NCBI GenBank assembly: GCA_022511465.1
Contig: JAFLRM010000009.1
Span: 1 to 64,000 of the forward strand
Length of the DNA stretch: 64,000 nucleotides
DNA from: Acetatifactor sp.
GTDB lineage: Bacteria > Bacillota > Clostridia > Lachnospirales > Lachnospiraceae
Direction: 5' to 3'
Shown here: positions 41,890 to 51,020 of the stretch, piece by piece
Layout of the letters: each line of letters begins with the position of its first letter
Numbering within the stretch: the stretch's first letter is position 1
Translations under genes and position numbers: made by a program
Notes under the pieces: model-generated
Databases searched by the model: none
Seen by the model: only the letters and a program-made list of their open reading frames with translations
Told to the model about the DNA's origin: nothing

Positions 41890-43575
41890 TTATTTGTCCT
41901 CTTCCTCCAAAACCTCATTCAGATCCTGCCTCGCATCCATGATCTCGTCATGGTCTCCCCTCTTTAATGCTGCCTCAAAGGCAGTGATATAATGATCCAG
42001 CTTCTTCCGACTTTCTCCCAGCGCCTCCTCATACATCCGTTCTGCCCGAAGCAGCACCAGACGGTTCTCCTCGTAATCTCTGGGCTGTATCTTCAGATAG
42101 GCCAGCTCTTCCATGCGCTTTTGGATCTCTTCGTCCGTCATCTGGTTGTCCTGCCCCTTGATGATCATCTTCTGGCTCCTGCCGGTGGAAACCACCTTGA
42201 CCTCCACTTCCAGGAGCGAATTTATGTCGTAGGTGTAGGTTACATCCACAGATTCCTGGCCTTTGGGGGCCTTTGGCACCTCAATCTCCAGCTCGCCCAG
42301 ATACAGATTATTCCTCGCAAAACGGCTCTCACCCTGAAGCACTCGCACTCGCACCTTGTCCTGATTGTCGCGAACGGTAAAAAGTCTCTCCGTATGGCTG
42401 GCAGGGATCACCGTGTTCCGCTCGATGATGGGACAGAATCTTCCGTCCTCAAATTTTCCCTCCTCATACTCCACCACAACCTCGGTGCCCAGCGTGAAAG
42501 AACACACATCTGTCAGGATGACCTCCTTCACTTCCTCGCGCCGCTCTTTCATGGCAGCCTGTACAGCGGCTCCAAGGGCCACCGTCTCGTCGGGATTAAG
42601 CTTGGTATCCGGGAATTTCCTAAACAGTCTTATCAGAAAATCTCTCACGATAGAAAGTCTGGTGGCGCCGCCTATAAGCAACACTTCGTCGATGTCGGAA
42701 AGCTTTAACCCCGCGTCGGCCAGACTCTTTTTTACCGGCTCCCTGATCTTCATCAAAAGCTCCTCGCATGCCTCCTCATACTCCTTGGCTGAGATCTCTG
42801 CCTCCTTGGTCTCCTCCTTGTAGAGAAAACCAAACGTCACTTTGTCCGTATCGTTGATGTCACACTTTGCCTTCTCCGCCTGACGGTACAGGCGCACTTG
42901 CTCTTTCTCGGAGAGACTCTGCAGTGAAAGACCACTCTTCTGCAGAAAAAGCTTTGCCATCACCGCTGTAAAGTCTTCGCCTCCTAAATAGTTGTCTCCG
43001 GCAACAGCACGCACCTCGAGAATGTTGTGATACAGCTCCAGAACGGAAACATCAAAAGTTCCTCCGCCCAAGTCAAACACCAGAAAACGCGTATCCTTTG
43101 TCCTGTCATACAGGCCGTACGCCACGGCCGCCGCGGTAGGCTCGGATATCATGCGCTCCACTTTGAGCCCCGCCAGTTCTCCGGCACGTTTGGTGGCCTT
43201 TCTGCGCTTGTCATCAAAGTATGCGGGCACACTGATCACCGCCTCCGTGATCTCCTCCCCGAGAAATGCCTCCGCGTCTTCCTTTAATGACCGCAGCACC
43301 ATACTGGAGAGTTCCTCCGGCTTAAATTTGTGGCCGCTTAAATTATATTCCCTCTCTGTGCCCATGCTTCGCTTAAAGGTCTGTGCCACCGAGTCCGGAT
43401 ACAGGCTCATGCGTTCCCTTGCCGTCTCACCCACATACACATTGCCTTCCTCGTCCACGCTGACCACGGACGGCGTCAGATGCTTCCCCAGTCTGTTGGG
43501 GATGATCTTCGGCTCTCCGTCCGCAAAGTATGCGATCAGGCTGTTTGTTGTTCCCAAATCAATTCCTACTATCAT
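41890..43575 (-). CDS. Atypical Hsp70 (DnaK/HscC-like) chaperone
   Basis: Hsp70 ATPase of 561 residues, about 50 shorter than DnaK. The nucleotide-binding domain (1-370) has GIDLGTTNSLIAYF, VISVPAYFDDKRRKATKRAGELAGL, SEPTAAAVAYGL, VFDLGGGTFDVSVLEL and LIGGATRLSIVRDFL. The linker/substrate region has DVCSFTLGTEV where DnaK reads DVTPLSLG. The helical lid is short and ends in an acidic tail (LNEVLEEEDK). It is not the housekeeping DnaK: no grpE or dnaJ flanks it, and it is paired with the J-domain/TPR gene upstream. It presumably serves a dedicated set of clients. Confidence 0.92.
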   Translation of the reverse strand: MIVGIDLGTTNSLIAYFADGEPKIIPNRLGKHLTPSVVSVDEEGNVYVGETARERMSLYPDSVAQTFKRSMGTEREYNLSGHKFKPEELSSMVLRSLKEDAEAFLGEEITEAVISVPAYFDDKRRKATKRAGELAGLKVERMISEPTAAAVAYGLYDRTKDTRFLVFDLGGGTFDVSVLELYHNILEVRAVAGDNYLGGEDFTAVMAKLFLQKSGLSLQSLSEKEQVRLYRQAEKAKCDINDTDKVTFGFLYKEETKEAEISAKEYEEACEELLMKIREPVKKSLADAGLKLSDIDEVLLIGGATRLSIVRDFLIRLFRKFPDTKLNPDETVALGAAVQAAMKERREEVKEVILTDVCSFTLGTEVVVEYEEGKFEDGRFCPIIERNTVIPASHTERLFTVRDNQDKVRVRVLQGESRFARNNLYLGELEIEVPKAPKGQESVDVTYTYDINSLLEVEVKVVSTGRSQKMIIKGQDNQMTDEEIQKRMEELAYLKIQPRDYEENRLVLLRAERMYEEALGESRKKLDHYITAFEAALKRGDHDEIMDARQDLNEVLEEEDK

Positions 43576-43617
43576 GCCAGTTCATTCCTTTTTATTTATA
43601 AAAGTAGTCTGAGAGTC

Positions 43618-46600
43618 CTATCCAAGTAGTCCCTTCAGTTTGTCCAAAAGTCCACTCTTTTTCTTCGCTGCCACTTGTCCTACATATTTGCTGCCTTGGC
43701 TCTCATTCACAGCGGGGGTGCTTCCCTTCTGCGCCTTCTTCGGAGCAGGTTCAGGAGCCTTGATCACAACCCCGTTTTTCACGCACATGTTTTTGATCGC
43801 CAACATATACTCGTCCAGAGGCTGGCGCTCCAGGTTCTGCTCCATGCGCGCCAGAGCTTCCTCGCGCTTTCCCTGTCGCAGCAGAAACACAATGTGCATG
43901 GACTCCAGCTCCTTGCAGACGAGGTAATGGCAGTGATGACAGATCTCTGTCCGCTCGTCCTCAGCCAAAAACTGCTCTATGCGTTCCTCCGGCTCCCGGT
44001 AGTAGGCCGCAAGAACCGCCTCACGAAGATGGGCCTTGCTCCGGTAAAAACGCACGCTGCCATCCTCATTGTAAGCAGTGGCATAGCCTTTTTTCACCCT
44101 GGCCATCAACTGATCCCCAAGCTCCCGGCCTCTCTTATCCTTCCCGCACAAAATACATAAAAATATCGCATCCCCCAGCGTCCCGAGGCTCATATCCATC
44201 TCGTTGCTCTCATCCTGCGCCAGTGCAATGATCTTGTCATAATACTCCACACTCCTGCTGCCATCCCCGTAGAGCACATCCTGCCATGCCATGCGGATAT
44301 AAAACTTTTCATGATCCCAAGCTGATACCCCGCTCTGAAGAGCAAAAAGTTTCTCCTCCCACTCTTTCAGCTGTTCGGCCGCCTTCTCACCATCCCCGGT
44401 AATCTGATAGAGATCAACCAGATGATCAAAGCGCTCTAAGTGACTATCCCTCAGCTCAGACCGGTATTTCTGTATAGCCTCCTCAACTTTTCCCGCTCGG
44501 GCCATACACAGCGCCAGCCTCTCCAGATGGTAGGTGGAAAGTTTTGTGTTTTTAATGGCGTAAATTCGATAACTTTTAAGTGCTTGGTCATAATTTCCTA
44601 AAAGTGAATACAGGTTAGCCATATCCGCATAGATAATGGAACTCATATCCTGCTCGCGGTAGCGGATCGCCCGCTTAATATAGATCAATGCCTTCTCATA
44701 GTCGCCCTGATATTTGTATACAAAACTCAGAGCATTCAATGCATAAGGCTGACAGGGGTTCTCCTGAAGCGCTTTTTCAAAATCGGCTTTTGCCTCTTCG
44801 TAGTGTCTGGCGATCCGGTGAAACAATCCTCGCTCCACCAACATATAAGTGCCGGGGTACCAGTACAGATATTCCGTTAGAATGGGAAGCCCCTCCATAT
44901 AAGCGTTTTCATCGTGCTGATACTCCACCGTGTTGAAGTAAGTATTGCGAAATTCCTTTAACTTTTGATCCAGCACCTCTGTCTCCGGCGGTTTGCGCAT
45001 CATCTGGTAGCGATAGGCGTCCAAAATAACACTCTCCGCGTTATTTTTCTTCGCTTCCTCCAGCAGCGCCTCCAAATCCTCTCTGCGCCCAAGATCTAAA
45101 AAGACCTTGGCCACATGCTCGTATGCTCTGGCATAGTTCGGAAAAAACTGAATACAGCTTCGACCCGCCTGAACAACACCACCGGCATTCCACTGTCTGC
45201 GGTGGATCTCAAGCTCCGTGGCGTACGCTGCATACACCTGATACTCCTCGATCAACCGTTTTGTCAGATCCAGTCCCTTTTCAAACTCCTCCATCTCCAT
45301 ATAGATCTGTGCCATCTCCATGAAAAGTCCGATATCCTGTGCGGAGCCCTGCAAAAGCGCTGCTTCTCCCTCTGCGATCGCTTTTTCATAGGCATTCCTG
45401 CGCGTTTCCGGTGCGCTTGTCTTCACATCGCCGATGGCACGTAAACTCTGCATCCGGATGGCGTGGGATTGACGCAAACGATCTCTGTCTTTCTCTTTCT
45501 CCCCCTCATCTTCATCCGACTCGAGTTTCTTCTGTAAAGCTTCCTCCCATTTTTCTGCCAAAGCGATCGCCTGATCGTACTCAGTCTCCTCTATGTACAG
45601 CTTCGTCAAAAGCCCCTTATATTCGGCATCCTTTTCTTCGGGAAGATCTGCGCTCAGGGATTCTGCCAGCTTAATTCCTTTGCTGACCTTTCCGTCCTGC
45701 AAATAACACCAGCACAATTCCAAACCGATGTTGACATCTTGGTTTCTGCGATAGTCGGCCTCCATTTCTTTCTCGATCTCTTGATTTACCTTGGCCAGCA
45801 ACTCCATAAAGCTGTCGTCGGCACCTGCAGACAGCACTTTTTCCGCACAATCCTTGGACTTGTGATACTCTCCCTGATCGTAATACCATTCTGTCAAACG
45901 GAAATTCGCCATGTAATGTGAGTCGTTCTCCTCCTTGATCTTCTGATAGACCACAGCGGCCTCCTCGCGCCCGCCATGGTGCCAGAGAATCTCTGCAGTG
46001 TTATAGCTCACCATGGAATCTTTGGGATAACGCTCCAGAAGACTCCGCATGATCCCAATCGCTTCCTCTGCCTTCTCACGCTCCACCAAAAGATGTGCCT
46101 TGCACACTTCCAGCACAGGGTGAAAGATGGAAAGTTCCTCCGCGTTTTTGATAAACTCCTCCGCCTGCTCCAAATTTCGCTCCTGAAGTGCGTTCCAACA
46201 CCGATCATAATACTGTAGATACAGATCGTAGGGTGCCTCCGCTTCCCCTTCAAACTGGCTGAAATCCAGATCCTCTCCCCGCTCACACCGGCTGACAATA
46301 TAGTGAATATAATCCACAGGAAAACGCTCCCTGAGTCCCTGTGCATCCGCCACAATATTCAACTTTTTATCCAAAAGCTTCCACACATCCGTGGGCAGCT
46401 TATAATGATCCATCAAAAAACTCAGCAGCTTAAAACGACAATTCTCTTCCTCCTCCAAAGACAGAAAGAGATCATCCTCAAAAAGCTCCTGCCATTTGTT
46501 CAGATCACACCGCGCAACAATATTTTTATAAATATCTGCCGCGCGCTGTGCCCACTGACCCGAAGGCGTATCATCCTGTTTTTCCGGTGCACCTGTTTCC

Positions 46601-46779
46601 TCATCCTCCGTCTTTGCATAGACACAGGCTTCCTCGTAAGCCGTGCGCAGCCTCTTAAACCCTTCCGGATCATCCTCCGGATTCGTCACCGCCAACTTCT
46701 CCCGATAAGCATTCTTGATCGCCTGCTCATCTTTCGTCGCCCCAATCCCCAACACCTGGAACATCTCAATTACGTCCAT
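43618..46779 (-). CDS. Giant J-domain-like TPR protein
   Basis: 1053-residue, probably cytosolic protein. Residues 1-56 form a J-like domain: FQVLGIGATKDEQAIKNAYR, then TNPEDDPEGFKRLRTAYEEA. The canonical HPD that stimulates Hsp70 is replaced by NPE (33-35). From about 120 to 960 it is built of helical pairs typical of tetratricopeptide repeats (for example YALNALSFVYKYQGDYEKAL and ADMANLYSLLGNYDQALKSY). The C-terminus is a Lys/Pro linker ending KKKSGLLDKLKGLLG. It is 42 bases upstream of the Hsp70 gene, so it is the likely co-chaperone. ATG 46779 is chosen for GGAGAG upstream; the ORF track begins at a GTG. Confidence 0.82.
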   Translation of the reverse strand: MDVIEMFQVLGIGATKDEQAIKNAYREKLAVTNPEDDPEGFKRLRTAYEEACVYAKTEDEETGAPEKQDDTPSGQWAQRAADIYKNIVARCDLNKWQELFEDDLFLSLEEEENCRFKLLSFLMDHYKLPTDVWKLLDKKLNIVADAQGLRERFPVDYIHYIVSRCERGEDLDFSQFEGEAEAPYDLYLQYYDRCWNALQERNLEQAEEFIKNAEELSIFHPVLEVCKAHLLVEREKAEEAIGIMRSLLERYPKDSMVSYNTAEILWHHGGREEAAVVYQKIKEENDSHYMANFRLTEWYYDQGEYHKSKDCAEKVLSAGADDSFMELLAKVNQEIEKEMEADYRRNQDVNIGLELCWCYLQDGKVSKGIKLAESLSADLPEEKDAEYKGLLTKLYIEETEYDQAIALAEKWEEALQKKLESDEDEGEKEKDRDRLRQSHAIRMQSLRAIGDVKTSAPETRRNAYEKAIAEGEAALLQGSAQDIGLFMEMAQIYMEMEEFEKGLDLTKRLIEEYQVYAAYATELEIHRRQWNAGGVVQAGRSCIQFFPNYARAYEHVAKVFLDLGRREDLEALLEEAKKNNAESVILDAYRYQMMRKPPETEVLDQKLKEFRNTYFNTVEYQHDENAYMEGLPILTEYLYWYPGTYMLVERGLFHRIARHYEEAKADFEKALQENPCQPYALNALSFVYKYQGDYEKALIYIKRAIRYREQDMSSIIYADMANLYSLLGNYDQALKSYRIYAIKNTKLSTYHLERLALCMARAGKVEEAIQKYRSELRDSHLERFDHLVDLYQITGDGEKAAEQLKEWEEKLFALQSGVSAWDHEKFYIRMAWQDVLYGDGSRSVEYYDKIIALAQDESNEMDMSLGTLGDAIFLCILCGKDKRGRELGDQLMARVKKGYATAYNEDGSVRFYRSKAHLREAVLAAYYREPEERIEQFLAEDERTEICHHCHYLVCKELESMHIVFLLRQGKREEALARMEQNLERQPLDEYMLAIKNMCVKNGVVIKAPEPAPKKAQKGSTPAVNESQGSKYVGQVAAKKKSGLLDKLKGLLG

Positions 46780-46821
46780 AACACTCTCCATCACTTAACC
46801 AATCTCATCTACAATCGTAAC

Positions 46822-46841
46822 ACTAATTATGTAACATTAGT
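46822..46841. repeat. Inverted repeat upstream of the J-domain gene
   Basis: ACTAAT (46822-46827) and ATTAGT (46836-46841) are separated by 8 bases, 40-60 bases upstream of the J-domain gene start. It could be an operator for the chaperone operon. It does not match the CIRCE sequence. No convincing -35/-10 pair was found next to it. Confidence 0.35.
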
Positions 46842-46882
46842 TATCCATTTTCTGACATCACACAGCCTAGGCCAAGCGTAAC

Positions 46883-46914
46883 ACAGGGAGCAGAACCCAA
46901 AATTCTGCCCCCTG
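46883..46914 (-). terminator. Hairpin after glyS
   Basis: CAGGGAGCAGAA (46883-46894) / TTCTGCCCCCTG (46903-46914) with an 8-nt loop and one mismatch. It is strong as a hairpin but lacks a T tract on the minus strand, so it may be an imperfect terminator. It lies 20 bases after the glyS stop. Confidence 0.5.
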
Positions 46915-46934
46915 CCATACCACACAATTCTCCC

Positions 46935-48323
46935 CTAAAAAATGAACTTATCCGCAAAATAAGCATCCAGCTCTGCAATCTTTACTCTCTCCTGCTCCAT
47001 GGAATCGCGGAAGCGCACTGTCACGCAGCCATCTGTCTCAGACTCGAAATCATATGTAACACAGAAAGGTGTACCGATCTCGTCCTGACGGCGATATCGC
47101 TTACCGATATTGCCCCTGTCGTCAAACTCACAGTTATACTTCTTGCAAAGCTCCATATAAATCTTCTCCGCGCCCTCATTCAGCTTCTTGGAAAGAGGAA
47201 GTACACCGATCTTCACCGGTGCCAGCGCAGGATGGAACCTAAGCACTGTGCGCATATCGCCGCCCTCCAACTCCTCCTCGTCGTAGGCCGCACAGAGGAA
47301 TGCCAGAACCACACGGTCAGCGCCCAGAGAGGGTTCGATCACATAAGGAACATATTTCTCCTTCTTCTCATCGTCAAAATAAGACATATCCTCACCGGAG
47401 GTATTTTGATGCTGCGTCAGGTCATAGTCTGTCCTGTCCGCGATACCCCACAGCTCACCCCACCCAAAGGGGAACAAAAACTCAAAGTCCGTGGTGGCTT
47501 TGCTGTAGAAAGAAAGCTCCTCGGGAGAGTGGTCACGCAGACGCAATTCCTCCTCTTTGAGGCCGAGGGACAAAAGCCAGTCACGGCAGAAACCTCTCCA
47601 GTACTGGAACCACTCCAGATCTGTGCCGGGCTCACAGAAAAACTCCAGCTCCATCTGCTCAAACTCTCTGGTGCGGAAAGTAAAGTTGCCGGGCGTGATC
47701 TCATTTCGGAAAGATTTTCCGATCTGGGCAATACCAAAAGGAACCTTCTTGCGGGAGGTTCTCTGAACATTCTTAAAGTTCACAAAAATACCCTGGGCCG
47801 TCTCAGGTCTCAAGTAAACCGTGTTCTTGGCATCCTCGGTGACACCCTGAAAAGTCTTGAACATCAGATTAAACTGACGGATATCCGTGAAGTTATGCTT
47901 ACCGCAGCTGGGACAGGGGATGTTTTTCTCCTCGACAAAATTCTTCATCTGCTCCTGACTCCACGCGTCCACACTCTCCTCCAGAGTAATACCATTGTCC
48001 TCGCAGTAATCCTCGATCAGCTTATCCGCACGAAAACGCTCATGGCACTCCTTACAGTCCATCAGCGGATCGGAAAAACTGCCCAGATGACCGCTGGCCA
48101 CCCATGTCTGGGGATTCATCAAAATTGCGCAGTCTACACCCACATTGTAGGGATTTTCCTGCACAAACTTCTGCCACCAAGCTCTCTTTACATTGTTTTT
48201 CAGTTCCACGCCGAGATTGCCGTAATCCCAAGTATTGGCCAGCCCGCCGTAAATCTCAGAACCGGCATATATAAAGCCTCTTGCCTTTGACAGCGCTTGA
48301 ATTTTATCCATTGTCTTTTCCAT
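46935..48323 (-). CDS. glyS: Glycyl-tRNA synthetase, single-chain homodimeric type
   Basis: Class II synthetase (462 residues) of the alpha2 type found in clostridia and archaea/eukaryotes, not the alpha2beta2 type. The N-terminus [20 protein letters not shown] and the block [20 protein letters not shown] are typical; motif 2 [21 protein letters not shown], then [17 protein letters not shown] (motif 3) and a C-terminal anticodon-binding domain from about 365. A zinc-like CKEC...CPSC pair lies at about 90-145. ATG 48323 is chosen because GGAG precedes it; ATG 48338 has no ribosome binding site. No T-box leader fits in the 71-base gap. Confidence 0.97.
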   Translation of the reverse strand: MEKTMDKIQALSKARGFIYAGSEIYGGLANTWDYGNLGVELKNNVKRAWWQKFVQENPYNVGVDCAILMNPQTWVASGHLGSFSDPLMDCKECHERFRADKLIEDYCEDNGITLEESVDAWSQEQMKNFVEEKNIPCPSCGKHNFTDIRQFNLMFKTFQGVTEDAKNTVYLRPETAQGIFVNFKNVQRTSRKKVPFGIAQIGKSFRNEITPGNFTFRTREFEQMELEFFCEPGTDLEWFQYWRGFCRDWLLSLGLKEEELRLRDHSPEELSFYSKATTDFEFLFPFGWGELWGIADRTDYDLTQHQNTSGEDMSYFDDEKKEKYVPYVIEPSLGADRVVLAFLCAAYDEEELEGGDMRTVLRFHPALAPVKIGVLPLSKKLNEGAEKIYMELCKKYNCEFDDRGNIGKRYRRQDEIGTPFCVTYDFESETDGCVTVRFRDSMEQERVKIAELDAYFADKFIF

Positions 48324-48394
48324 ATCAGTAATCTCCATTCTTTTCTATTTTCTATCTCATTGCACAGCGCTTTCGGCTGCCGCAATTTTTGTCA

Positions 48395-49021
48395 TTACTT
48401 TTTCATAAGAATGATGCCGGTGCCCTCACAAGCCCTCATATCCACGCTTCCATCCTCATTCAGCACCGCTCCGTCGCTTATATAAGTCACGCTGTAAGGA
48501 CAGTAAAAAATAATGTGCTCCTGTGTGATCAGAACATGCTGCTTGGAGGCTTGCTGCCGCAGATAACCATTCTGCGCCTGTGAGCCGTCTTTCACGCTGA
48601 AAATGTCTTCATCCTTCAAAGCATATCCCGCCGCGATAGCCTCGTTCACCGTTCCGTAGAACAGCTCCACATCATTGTAGTCACAGTAGGTGTCCACACT
48701 ATCGTATCGGAAAGTGATCATCGCCTTGGAAGAGTCGCTCTCCAAAAGCTCCACCGTCTCCACCTTTACCACATCATCCTGTCCCGCTACAGACACATTG
48801 TCGTTGTAGCCGGAAGCCTCACCCGTCACCATATTTTCTAACTCTTGTAAACTGTAATATTCTCTGGCGAAATTACCTACCAGATAAGCAGTAACACTCC
48901 CCTTGCCATTCAAAACCAGCGTTGTGCTCTCAATCTTATCCGGTCCATTTGCCTGCCCGCATCCGGACAGAAAAACCATGCAAAGAAACAGACACATTCC
49001 CGTTTTTCCATATTTGCCCAT
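48395..49021 (-). CDS. Lipoprotein of unknown function
   Basis: 208-residue predicted surface lipoprotein: signal peptide with lipobox MVFLSGCG. The mature part is rich in Asp/Glu/Val and forms mixed alpha/beta stretches (ESTTLVLNGKGSVTAYLVG; CPYSVTYISDGAVLNEDGSV) but shows no catalytic motif I recognise. It lies between recO and glyS on the same strand and may be cotranscribed with them. Homologues in related genomes, if at the same place, would be the main clue. Confidence 0.75.
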   Translation of the reverse strand: MGKYGKTGMCLFLCMVFLSGCGQANGPDKIESTTLVLNGKGSVTAYLVGNFAREYYSLQELENMVTGEASGYNDNVSVAGQDDVVKVETVELLESDSSKAMITFRYDSVDTYCDYNDVELFYGTVNEAIAAGYALKDEDIFSVKDGSQAQNGYLRQQASKQHVLITQEHIIFYCPYSVTYISDGAVLNEDGSVDMRACEGTGIILMKK

Positions 49022-49082
49022 GTATGAGCCTCCTTATTGCCCCTGCTTTTCAAAATACTTCCCACAATAATATAAGATTTTA

Positions 49083-49730
49083 TCACAGTGTTTTCAGTAT
49101 TTCAAGACTTTTGAAGGAACGATCCATAAAGCGTTTCCGATAGTCCTCTGCCACTTTAGAAAGCTCCGTCAGCACGGAAGCCGTCACTGTGAAGGTATAG
49201 AGCTTCTCTACAGGGCTGTTTTCTATGTAGCGCAGAGCGTAGACAGTGGACTCCTCCAGTTTCCGGTCCGTGGGTATGCCGGGAAATTCACCGTTTACTG
49301 CGATCGCTTTCAACTCGTAGATACATTTCACCAAAGTCCTGGACAGCGACGGTGCACTCAGCGCCCGAAGAGATTGATAGAGGAGTTTGAGCATCTCCTT
49401 CTCGTCGTTGTTCTCTCTGGTGTAATAGTCCGCCACCTCCGCGAAGTACATCCCATAGTAGGCGCCTTCATAATCCGTCATAAGCTCTTCAAAGTAATTC
49501 TGAATCTCTGCATCCGCCATCGTGTAAGAATCCCTTCCCACATACAGCTTAAACGTCCCAAAACAAAAAGGATTGGTGGCCGCAGCCAGACGGCTGTTCG
49601 GTTTCCTGGCCCCCCTTGCAAAAGCTGCTATCTTGCCCCTCTCCTTTGTGAGAATGCAGACACGTCTGTCATATTCCGCGATGGGTATCTGCTTCAATAT
49701 CATTCCTGTCACACATACGAACTCCTGCAT
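49083..49730 (-). CDS. recO: DNA repair protein RecO
   Basis: Recombination mediator (215 residues) that works with RecF/RecR to load RecA. The N-terminal OB fold reads VCVTGMILKQIPIAEYDRRVCILT and ERGKIAAFARGARKP; the C-terminal helical part carries YELKAIAVNGEFPG, a region that in many homologues holds zinc cysteines, which are absent here. ATG 49730 fits both homology and GAGAG upstream; the ORF track extends it 16 codons too far. It overlaps the preceding small yqzL-like gene. Confidence 0.95.
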   Translation of the reverse strand: MQEFVCVTGMILKQIPIAEYDRRVCILTKERGKIAAFARGARKPNSRLAAATNPFCFGTFKLYVGRDSYTMADAEIQNYFEELMTDYEGAYYGMYFAEVADYYTRENNDEKEMLKLLYQSLRALSAPSLSRTLVKCIYELKAIAVNGEFPGIPTDRKLEESTVYALRYIENSPVEKLYTFTVTASVLTELSKVAEDYRKRFMDRSFKSLEILKTL

Positions 49731-49866
49731 AAGGACTCTCTTTAGACTTCCCTTCCACTCCTGACACGGCCCCGCCATCCGGCTCGCCGCGGTGGGAACT
49801 GTAGGTCAGATAATCTTCAATCTTTCCGGTACTTTCAAACTGCTTCCAGTAATTTATGCTACGCAT
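49669..49866 (-). CDS. YqzL-like small protein
   Basis: A 65-codon frame between era and recO whose start, INYWKQFESTGKIEDYLTYS, matches the YqzL pattern (W-K-x-F-x-x-TG-x-I-x-x-YL) found at this same place in Bacillus. GGGGGT lies eight bases before the ATG. The rest (RGEPDGGAVSGVEGKSKE...) is low in conserved features and runs 62 bases into recO in another frame. Function of the family is unknown. Confidence 0.7.
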   Translation of the reverse strand: MRSINYWKQFESTGKIEDYLTYSSHRGEPDGGAVSGVEGKSKESPYAGVRMCDRNDIEADTHRGI

Positions 49867-49998
49867 CTTTGGCTACCCCCTATTCCGCTTTTATCACCAG
49901 TGCTGACACCGTTTTTTATCCTCTACCGGAAATCTTATGCCGGTACATCGGGCTAAGAATAGGGTTTACATTTTTTTGTTTTCTATGCGCTAATGCTT

Positions 49999-50916
49999 TT
50001 AAGAATGTATATCCATATCCTGGGGATGATATCCGAAATTTTTCAGGAGAAGATCGCTGTCTCTCCAATCCTTTTTCACCTTTACCCAAAGCTGCAGGTT
50101 CACCTTTCGCTCCAACAGATCCTCTATTTCAGGGCGCGCTTTGGAGCCGATCTGCTTCAGCATCTGACCGCCCTTTCCGATCACGATGCCCTTGTGAGAA
50201 TCCTTCTCGCAGATAATGGTCGCCTCGATGTCATACAGGCCTTTTCTCTCTTTCATGCTCTCGATACTGACTGCTATTCCGTGAGGGATCTCTTCGGACA
50301 AAAGACGAAGCGCTTTTTCCCGGATCAGCTCCGCCACGATCTGACGCATGGGCTGGTCTGTGATGGTGTCCTCATCGTAGAAAGCCGGCCCATAGGGGAG
50401 ATATTTTAGAATACACTGCACCAACGTATCCGTGTTGTCGCCTTTCAGCGCTGACACCGGAACAATCTCCTGAAAATCCAGCTCTTTTCGATAGGTGTCT
50501 ATAAATTTTAATATCTCTTCTTTTTTTACGGTGTCCGTCTTGTTGATCACCAAAATAACAGGCGTTCTTGTTTTCTTCAGCTGTTCGATGATGTGGCGCT
50601 CACCTGCGCCTATAAAAGTGGACGGCTCCACCAGCCACAGCACCACATCCACCTCATTCAGCGTCCGCTCCGCCACACTCACCATATAGTCTCCCAGCTT
50701 ATTTTTGGCTTTATGAATGCCCGGTGTGTCCAGAAATACGATCTGTCCCTCCGGCAGCGTCAGAACCGTCTGAATGCGATTTCTGGTGGTCTGGGGCTTG
50801 TTGGAGGTGATCGCGATCTTCTGTCCGATCAGCCGGTTCATCAGGGTAGATTTCCCCACATTGGGCCTGCCGATCAGCGTGGCAAATCCGGATCTGTGTG
50901 CATTGTTTTCACTCAT
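49999..50916 (-). CDS. era: GTPase Era
   Basis: GTPase needed for 30S ribosome assembly and 16S rRNA maturation (305 residues). G1 is IGRPNVGKSTLMNRLIG, G2 includes KPQTTRNRI, G3 is FLDTPGIH, G4 is INKTD, and the Era signature TTRNRIQTVLT is intact. The C-terminal KH domain shows VERKVNLQL-type residues with GKGGQMLKQIG. The era-yqzL-recO order is conserved in Firmicutes. ATG at 50916 with AGGAG 12 bases upstream. Confidence 0.98.
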   Translation of the reverse strand: MSENNAHRSGFATLIGRPNVGKSTLMNRLIGQKIAITSNKPQTTRNRIQTVLTLPEGQIVFLDTPGIHKAKNKLGDYMVSVAERTLNEVDVVLWLVEPSTFIGAGERHIIEQLKKTRTPVILVINKTDTVKKEEILKFIDTYRKELDFQEIVPVSALKGDNTDTLVQCILKYLPYGPAFYDEDTITDQPMRQIVAELIREKALRLLSEEIPHGIAVSIESMKERKGLYDIEATIICEKDSHKGIVIGKGGQMLKQIGSKARPEIEDLLERKVNLQLWVKVKKDWRDSDLLLKNFGYHPQDMDIHS

Positions 50917-50943
50917 AAAATTGATGATCTCCTATAACATATG

Positions 50944-50974
50944 AAAGACGGCCGGAAACGCTCCCGCCGTCTTT
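50944..50974 (-). terminator. Hairpin between the DUF4349 gene and era
   Basis: AAAGACGGC (50944-50952) / GCCGTCTTT (50966-50974), a perfect 9-bp stem with a 13-nt loop and a short T run. It can end the upstream lipoprotein transcript. It also lies a few bases downstream of the predicted era start site, so it would form the 5' end of the era leader. Confidence 0.6.
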
Positions 50975-50987
50975 GCTTTCCCTGTTT

Positions 50988-51016
50988 AGTATAGCAGACT
51001 ATCTCTCATTTGAAAA
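50988..51016 (-). promoter_or_regulatory. Predicted promoter of era
   Basis: Minus-strand TTTTCA (51011-51016), 17 bases, TATACT (50988-50993) with a TGC extended -10. The -35 box matches consensus at four of six positions. It overlaps the end of the DUF4349 gene gap. Confidence 0.5.
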
Positions 51017-51020
51017 GCGG

